64,000 nt of DNA from Streptomyces abyssalis (GTDB taxonomy: Bacteria > Actinomycetota > Actinomycetes > Streptomycetales > Streptomycetaceae): contig NZ_LJGT01000040.1 of the NCBI RefSeq assembly GCF_001751365.1, forward strand, positions 973,696 to 1,037,695. The letters run 5' to 3'. A program made the position numbers and the translations under genes. The first letter of the stretch is position 1, and the number at the start of each line of letters is the position of its first letter. The notes under the pieces were generated by a model that was not told where the DNA came from, made no database searches, and was given only the letters and a program-made list of their open reading frames with translations. Of the stretch, positions 59,395 through 64,000 are shown piece after piece.

Positions 59395-59535
59395 TGGCTA
59401 ATGTCTGGCCCCGAACCTCCGCAACGTTGGCCGTCCATCCGGGACGGCGGTGGGGGACCGCCTCGTTCCGCAGAGCCCCGCCCAAGGCGAAGTGGAGCCG
59501 GAGTGTCAGTCCGGCAGGCGGCTGAGGAAGAAGGA
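59395..59535 (+). ncRNA. Probable c-di-AMP (ydaO-type) riboswitch before NlpC/P60 gene
   Basis: The 367-base gap 59179-59545 first holds AT-rich promoter-like DNA (59320-59395), then a leader with ydaO-like elements: CTAATGTCTGGCCCCGAACC, the GGTGGGGGACCGCC signature at 59450-59463, CCCAAGGCGAAGTGGA, and GTCAGTCCGGCAGGCGGCTG near its end. In Streptomyces ydaO RNAs precede muralytic genes such as rpfA and NlpC/P60 hydrolases, as here. The RNA ends about 10 bases before the ribosome site. Boundaries are approximate and the fold was not computed. Confidence 0.62.
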
Positions 59536-59545
59536 GCTCGCCCCA

Positions 59546-60577
59546 GTGGCGTCCCACCGTCGACCCAAGCAGCCCAGCCGTACTCGCCGCGTGACCGTGC
59601 TCACGGCAACCGCCGCGGCAGCCGTGGCCCTCACCACTCAGGCGGCACAAGCCGACCCCAAGGCCTCCAAGAAGGAGGTCAAGGAGAAGGTCGACAAGCT
59701 CTACGAGGACGCCGAAGGCGCGACGGAGAAGTACAACGGCGCCAAGGAGAAGCAGAGCAAGCTGAACAAGGAGGTCGCGAACCTCCAGGACAGCGTGGCG
59801 CGCGGCCAGGACGACCTCAACGACATGCGCAACGGCCTGGGTTCGATGGCCACCGCGCAGTACCGCACCGGCGGCGTCGACCCGTCCGTGCAGCTCTTCC
59901 TCTCCTCCGACCCGGACAGCTACCTCGACAAGGCCTCCACGCTCGACCAGTTGAGCAGCAAGCAGGCCGAGGCGCTGAAGAAGATCCAGGCCAAGCAGCG
60001 CAATCTGTCGCAGCAGCGCCAGGAGGCCTCGGACAAGCTGCGGGATCTCGAGGACACCCGCAAGGAGCTGGGCGAGAAGAAGAAGGACATCCAGGCGAAG
60101 CTCTCCAAGGCGCGTTCGCTTCTCAACACCCTGACCGCCGACGACCGCGCGAAGCTCGCCGCCCAGCAGGCGAGAGCCGACCGGGCCTCCGCCTCCCGCG
60201 TGGACCTCGGCAGCGACGCCTCCGCCTCGCAGCGTGCCGCGGCCGCGCTCTCCGCCGCCAAGGGCAAGATCGGTTCGCCGTACGTGTGGGGCGCGACCGG
60301 TCCCAGCTCCTTCGACTGCTCCGGCCTCACCCAGTGGGCATACCAGCAGGCCGGCGTCTCCCTGCCCCGCATATCCCAGGATCAGGCGCGCGCGGGAACC
60401 CAGATCGGCCGAGGTGAACTCGCCCCCGGCGACCTGGTCATCTTCTACGGCGACCAGCACCACGTCGCCTTCTACGCCGGCAACGGGCAGATCCTGCACG
60501 CGCCGAAGCCGGGCGCAGGTGTGCGCTATGAGTCGATCAACAACATGCCGTTCCAGTTCGGCGTGCGGATCGGCTGA
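59546..60577 (+). CDS. Secreted NlpC/P60 peptidoglycan hydrolase
   Basis: A 343-residue exported protein. The signal peptide runs over the first 38 residues (VTVLTATAAAAVALTTQAAQ, cleavage after AQA). Residues 45-215 are a long coiled coil (KEVKEKVDKLYEDAEGATEK onward), as in RipA/CwlO-type hydrolases. The NlpC/P60 domain follows, with catalytic Cys in FDCSGLTQWAYQQAGVSLPR near residue 257 and His in DQHHVAFYAGNGQI near residue 305. It cuts stem peptides of peptidoglycan, with the coiled coil as likely autoinhibitor or partner of FtsEX. GTG at 59546 with an AAGGAG site, behind the ydaO-like leader. Confidence 0.94.
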   Translation: MASHRRPKQPSRTRRVTVLTATAAAAVALTTQAAQADPKASKKEVKEKVDKLYEDAEGATEKYNGAKEKQSKLNKEVANLQDSVARGQDDLNDMRNGLGSMATAQYRTGGVDPSVQLFLSSDPDSYLDKASTLDQLSSKQAEALKKIQAKQRNLSQQRQEASDKLRDLEDTRKELGEKKKDIQAKLSKARSLLNTLTADDRAKLAAQQARADRASASRVDLGSDASASQRAAAALSAAKGKIGSPYVWGATGPSSFDCSGLTQWAYQQAGVSLPRISQDQARAGTQIGRGELAPGDLVIFYGDQHHVAFYAGNGQILHAPKPGAGVRYESINNMPFQFGVRIG

Positions 60578-60698
60578 CTCTCCGCCTCCTGGCACCGTTT
60601 CCACTGCAACTTGGGCCACTCCGGCAACACATGCGTCATCTCGCCCATCGGACAAGGTCGTTCGTACGGGTGAAAGCGAACACGCCGGAATGATCCCC

Positions 60699-60733
60699 GA
60701 CCCCGCCGTTGACCTGCGTCTATCGGCGGGGTC
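60699..60733 (+). terminator. Hairpin between the two NlpC/P60 genes
   Basis: The arms GACCCCGCCG and CGGCGGGGTC (10 bp, 15-base loop) lie 122 bases past the stop of the first hydrolase gene and 100 bases before the second start, without a T-run. Confidence 0.65.
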
Positions 60734-60832
60734 CGTGCATATGTCCGGGCTACCGCGTCGCGCGCGGTGCGTGGAACCTTCCTGGCGGTGCGGCTAGATT
60801 CGCCGCGCCGTAACGGAAGGAGCGCGTCCGCC

Positions 60833-61891
60833 GTGGTCGCTTACCGGAGTCATCGAAAACCCTCCCAGCGTGGGCGAAGTTGGCCGAGCCGCATCGCCGT
60901 GCTGACAGCGGTGGCGGGTGCCGCAGCCGCCCTGTCCCCGGCCGCGCCCGCGGGCGCCAGGCCGGCCGACCCGGGGGCGCAGGCGGACCGGGCCGCGGTC
61001 GGCTCCCGGATCGACAGGCTCTACGCGCAGGCCGAGGCCGCCACCGAGAAGTACAACGCGGCCGACGAGCGCGCCCGCGAGCTGCAACGGCAGGTCGAGT
61101 ACGCACAGGAGAGCGCCGCCAGGAAGCAGCAGCGGGTCAACCGCCTCCGCTCCGCGCTCGCTTCGCTCGCCGGCGCGCAGTACCGCTCCGGCGGCATCGA
61201 CCCGTCGGTCGCCCTGATGCTCACCGAGGACCCCGACGGGTATCTGGACAAGGCCGCGACCCTCGACCGCATCGGCAGCCGCCAGCAGGACGACCTGCAG
61301 CGGTTCAAGAGCTCCCAGCGGTCCCTGAAGCAGGAGCGCACCGAGGCGGGGGCGAAGCTCACCATGCTGGAGCGGGAGCGCGCGGACCGTGCGCGCCACA
61401 AGAAGGCCGTGCTGAAGAAGCTCAAGGCGGCCCGCGAGCTGCTGCGCGAACTCTCCCCCGCGGAGCGGGCGGAGCGCGAGCGCGCCTCCCGCTCGGACGG
61501 GCGCGGCGGGTCGTTCGAACCCGGCAGCGGTGCGCAGGCCTCCTCCCAGCGCGCCGCGTCCGCCCTCGCCGCCGCACGCTCGGCGGTCGGCAGGCCGTAC
61601 GTGTGGGGCGCCGCCGGGCCCGCCTCCTTCGACTGCTCGGGTCTCACCCAGTGGGCGTACGGCAAGGCAGGTGTGTCCATTCCGCGTACGTCGCAGGCGC
61701 AGCGCTCGGCCGGCCGGCAGGTGCCGATGAGCCAGGCACGCCCCGGCGATCTGGTGGTCTACCGCGACGACGCCAGCCACGTCGGCATGTACGCCGGCGA
61801 CGGCCAGGTGGTGCACGCACCGCACCCGGGTGCGCCCGTGCGCTACGACCCGGTGAACATGATGCCGGTCTCCTCCGTGACCCGGCCGTGA
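60833..61891 (+). CDS. Secreted NlpC/P60 peptidoglycan hydrolase (tandem paralogue)
   Basis: A 352-residue protein with the same layout as its neighbour: signal peptide (IAVLTAVAGAAAALSPAAPA), coiled coil (about residues 50-220, RIDRLYAQAEAATEKYNAAD) and NlpC/P60 domain with Cys in FDCSGLTQWAYGKAGVSIPR near residue 267 and His in DASHVGMYAGDGQV near residue 315. The shared motifs RTGGVDPSV/RSGGIDPSV and YLDKA show a duplication. The coiled coil is more basic and Arg-rich than in the first copy. GTG at 60833 follows GGAAGGAG at long spacing. A TAGATT box upstream could be the -10. No ydaO-like leader is seen. Confidence 0.92.
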   Translation: MVAYRSHRKPSQRGRSWPSRIAVLTAVAGAAAALSPAAPAGARPADPGAQADRAAVGSRIDRLYAQAEAATEKYNAADERARELQRQVEYAQESAARKQQRVNRLRSALASLAGAQYRSGGIDPSVALMLTEDPDGYLDKAATLDRIGSRQQDDLQRFKSSQRSLKQERTEAGAKLTMLERERADRARHKKAVLKKLKAARELLRELSPAERAERERASRSDGRGGSFEPGSGAQASSQRAASALAAARSAVGRPYVWGAAGPASFDCSGLTQWAYGKAGVSIPRTSQAQRSAGRQVPMSQARPGDLVVYRDDASHVGMYAGDGQVVHAPHPGAPVRYDPVNMMPVSSVTRP

Positions 61892-61919
61892 GCCCGCTCA
61901 GAGGCATCGCCGTACGATC

Positions 61920-63221
61920 GTGCGCGTGGCTGGACCTGGGAAGTGTCGTGACGCGAGAAGCGCCGGACGCCGACGTGCGCTGAGTGCGGCTCTGGCAGGC
62001 GTCGTGCTGGCCGTGGCGTGCGGCTGTGGCTCGGGCGCCGAGCCCAGTCGTGAGAGCAGTGAACGTGCCGCGGTGCAGCGCGTGCTTGACCGGCAGGCTG
62101 CGGCGGTGCGCGGCGGGGAAGAGGGCGCCTACCTGGCGACCGTCGATCCGCGTGAGGAGAGCTACCGCAGCGCGCAGCGGCGCGTGTTTGAGAACCTGCG
62201 CAGGCTGCCCCTGACGCAGTGGACGTATCAGGTGGGGAACGTACAGCGGACCGGTGAGGCCGGGGAGGACGGCGACGAGGGCGGCAAGGACGGAAGCCGG
62301 AGTCGCATCGAGGCCGACGTGCGCCTGCGCTACAAGCTGCGCGGCGACGACCAGACCCCGGTCTCCGCCACCGAACGCCTGGCCTTCACCGAACGTGGCG
62401 GCAAGTGGTACGTGAGCGCCGAACTGCCGGACAGCGACCGGCAGCTGTGGGAGCAGGGCGAGGTCACCGTGGTGCGCGGAAAGCAGAGCCTGGTCCTGGG
62501 AGCGGACCGCAGCCGCGAGGCACTCCGCGCCCTCGCCGGCAAGGCGGACAGGGCCGTTGCCGAGGTCGACCGCGAGTGGCCGCGCGGCTGGCCGCGCAGG
62601 GTCGTCGTCGAAGCGCCCTCGTCGCTGCGGAACATGGCGCAGCTCCTGGACGCACCGGCTTCCTCCTACGAGGGCATCGCCGCCGTCACCACCGGCGAGG
62701 CCGGGGAGTACACCGACGCGCCCGCGGACCGGATCGTGGTCAACCCCGAGGCGTACGGCGAGCTGAGCGGCGAGGGACAGCAGGTCGTCGTCACCCACGA
62801 GACGGTGCACGTCGCCAGCCGGACCCACACGGGCCGCGCCACGCCGCTGTGGCTGTCGGAAGGGCTCGCCGACTGGATCGGCTACGGCGCCAGGGGCCGT
62901 GGCCCCAAAGAGGCCGCGGCGGAACTCGTACGCGCCGCGGAGGACGGGAAGCTGCCCCACGAACTCCCCGCCGACCGCGACTTCCGCTTCGGCAGCGACC
63001 CCGAGGCGCTGGGCCGGGCATATGAGAGCGGCTGGCTGGCGTGCCGCCTGATCGCGGACGAGTGGGGCGAGAAGAAGCTGATGGCCCTCTATCTGCGCGT
63101 CGGCTCCTCGCAGAAGAGACAGGACGCGGCCGTCGACGAGGCCATGCAGGCGGAGTTGGGGCTGAGCCTGGAGGAGTTCACGGAGCGGTGGCGTTCGTAC
63201 GTGGAGAAGGAGCTGGGGTGA
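61920..63221 (+). CDS. Lipoprotein with peptidase-MA-like metallopeptidase domain
   Basis: A 433-residue exported protein. The signal peptide carries a lipobox VLAVAC near residue 34. The first half is a helical/beta region (RAAVQRVLDRQAAAVRGGEE; LRYKLRGDDQTPVSATERLA). The second half is a gluzincin-like domain: HETVH (zinc-binding HExxH) in VVVTHETVHVASRTHTGRAT near residue 292 and the third ligand glutamate in LSEGLADWIGYG near residue 313, as in Peptidase_MA. Substrate unknown; it could trim cell-wall or secreted proteins. GTG at 61920 or six bases later. Its last 44 bases overlap, antisense, the glycosyltransferase gene end. Confidence 0.85.
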   Translation: MRVAGPGKCRDARSAGRRRALSAALAGVVLAVACGCGSGAEPSRESSERAAVQRVLDRQAAAVRGGEEGAYLATVDPREESYRSAQRRVFENLRRLPLTQWTYQVGNVQRTGEAGEDGDEGGKDGSRSRIEADVRLRYKLRGDDQTPVSATERLAFTERGGKWYVSAELPDSDRQLWEQGEVTVVRGKQSLVLGADRSREALRALAGKADRAVAEVDREWPRGWPRRVVVEAPSSLRNMAQLLDAPASSYEGIAAVTTGEAGEYTDAPADRIVVNPEAYGELSGEGQQVVVTHETVHVASRTHTGRATPLWLSEGLADWIGYGARGRGPKEAAAELVRAAEDGKLPHELPADRDFRFGSDPEALGRAYESGWLACRLIADEWGEKKLMALYLRVGSSQKRQDAAVDEAMQAELGLSLEEFTERWRSYVEKELG

Positions 63222-64000
63222 CGTCCCGGCCGTGGGGACCGTCGGGACTCTCCGTATCGCCTGAGCCGTCCTCGTCCTCCGGAAGAGCCTCGTGCGGCGC
63301 GGGCTTCGTCGAGCGCCACAGCCGCCGGCACGCCAGCAGCGACGCGGCGACGAGGAGGCCGTTGCGGACGGCCAGGAGCAGCACGCCCAGCCAGTCGCTG
63401 GCGACGACATGGGCGAAGCCCAGCGGGAATTCCAGCAGCGTCACCGCCGTGGCCGCCAGCACCAGCACCGAGGGCAGCGTCTGACGGCTCGTGCGCAGCG
63501 TCAGACAGACGGCGGCGAGACCCACCAGCCAGATCATGTACTGCGGGCTGATGACGCGGCTGGTGGTGGTGAAGAGCAGGACCGCTGTGAACGCGGCGTC
63601 CGCGGGAGTCGCCTCCGTCCACTTGACGGCACGCAGCCGCCACAGCACCAGCCACGCGAAGCCGGCGAACGTCAGCAGGAGCGCGGCGTCGCTCACGAGA
63701 TTCACATACGGGCCGACGAACTCCATCGAGCCGTAGTTGAGCAGCACCTGTCCTTCCCAGCCGAACTGCCGTGCCACATGGAAGACCATGGCGCCCAGCG
63801 ACTCCACCTCGGTGCCCCTGCTCTGCTGGAACCCCAGAAAGGCGAACGTGCCCGGCATCGTCGCGGCGAACAGGCCCATGACGACGACACCCGTGATCAG
63901 GGCGGCGGTCCACGCGGCGCGCGTCGCACGGCCTCGCGGCGTCCCCAGCAGGAGCAGCCCAGGCCAGATCTTCAGCATGGCGCCGAAGGCCACGAGCGCT
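63178..64000 (-). CDS. Membrane glycosyltransferase, GT87-like, 5' end beyond window
   Basis: The frame is open from the right window edge to a stop at 63178, about 274 codons, so the N-terminal half with the catalytic aspartate loop is missing. What is seen is a series of membrane helices (TAALITGVVVMGLFAATMPG, AALLLTFAGFAWLVLWRL, TAVLLFTTTSRVISPQYMIW, LVLAATAVTLLEFPLGFAHV), with ISPQYMIWL and an acidic, Pro-rich cytosolic tail. This matches the C-terminal half of polyprenol-phosphate mannose-dependent alpha-1,2-mannosyltransferases (GT87). Its end overlaps the peptidase gene by 44 bases tail to tail. Confidence 0.82.
   Translation of the reverse strand, partial: ALVAFGAMLKIWPGLLLLGTPRGRATRAAWTAALITGVVVMGLFAATMPGTFAFLGFQQSRGTEVESLGAMVFHVARQFGWEGQVLLNYGSMEFVGPYVNLVSDAALLLTFAGFAWLVLWRLRAVKWTEATPADAAFTAVLLFTTTSRVISPQYMIWLVGLAAVCLTLRTSRQTLPSVLVLAATAVTLLEFPLGFAHVVASDWLGVLLLAVRNGLLVAASLLACRRLWRSTKPAPHEALPEDEDGSGDTESPDGPHGRDVTPAPSPRTNATAP

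Noticed and set aside
60578..60832. Second ydaO-like riboswitch before the second NlpC/P60 gene
   Set aside because: The GGGGGACC-type signature and the following conserved elements are absent; only a simple hairpin is present.

Overview
The window is high-GC DNA with strong third-position G/C bias, GTG starts and dense GTGA/ATGA gene overlaps. Gene content (actinobacterial bcc:aa3 respiratory genes, PaaX, PspA/PspAA, a SAM-IV-like RNA, DUF3043, NYN and NlpC/P60 proteins) points to Streptomyces or a close relative. No tRNA, rRNA, CRISPR array, insertion sequence or prophage was recognised. Family names come from motifs and remembered family features; no search was run.

Layout. (1) 1-5 kb: partial FAD oxidoreductase, TIGR01777 epimerase-like protein, DUF4240 protein, SDR and WYL regulator. 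(2) 5-8 kb: aceE, the E1 of pyruvate dehydrogenase. (3) 8.2-21.3 kb: an accessory-looking block. It holds an XRE/MmyB-type regulator with a 17-bp palindrome facing a small membrane protein, then a minus-strand catabolic cluster (SDR, amidohydrolase, MaoC hydratase, MHS transporter, acyl-CoA ligase, second amidohydrolase) with a divergent PaaX regulator, then GntR, P-loop kinase, YdeI-like, DUF6461 and ArsR-type genes. (4) 21.5-30.6 kb, minus strand: cobU (with N-terminal metallo-beta-lactamase-like domain), cobT, cobS, pepA, lpd and sucB. AceE, a two-lipoyl-domain E2 and Lpd lie close together, which fits the shared-E2 2-oxoacid dehydrogenase complexes known in actinobacteria. (5) 30.7-36.6 kb: small conserved protein, methyltransferase, DUF3043 protein, PspA, PspAA and a NarL-type two-component system (envelope stress). 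(6) 36.6-43.4 kb: nadA, an A-type Fe-S carrier, a membrane protein, a PfkB kinase and a cysteine desulfurase fused to a TusA domain.

(7) 43.6-53.0 kb: the aerobic respiratory cluster ctaC-ctaD-ctaF, an L,D-transpeptidase, an atypical receiver protein, then ctaE-qcrC-qcrA-qcrB. The Fe-S genes next door could serve NadA and the Rieske protein. (8) 53.4-64 kb: trpD, a SAM-IV-type riboswitch ahead of a class V aminotransferase, a rhomboid protease overlapping an AsnC-type RAM-domain gene, a zinc-ribbon protein, a NYN-domain protein, a probable c-di-AMP (ydaO) riboswitch ahead of the first of two tandem NlpC/P60 hydrolases, a peptidase-MA-like lipoprotein and a partial GT87-like membrane glycosyltransferase.

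The most notable items are the PaaX-flanked catabolic cluster, the XRE palindrome, a perfect inverted repeat that covers the ctaE start codon, the two riboswitches, the CobU and TusA fusions, and a window-wide habit of disordered insertions in core enzymes.
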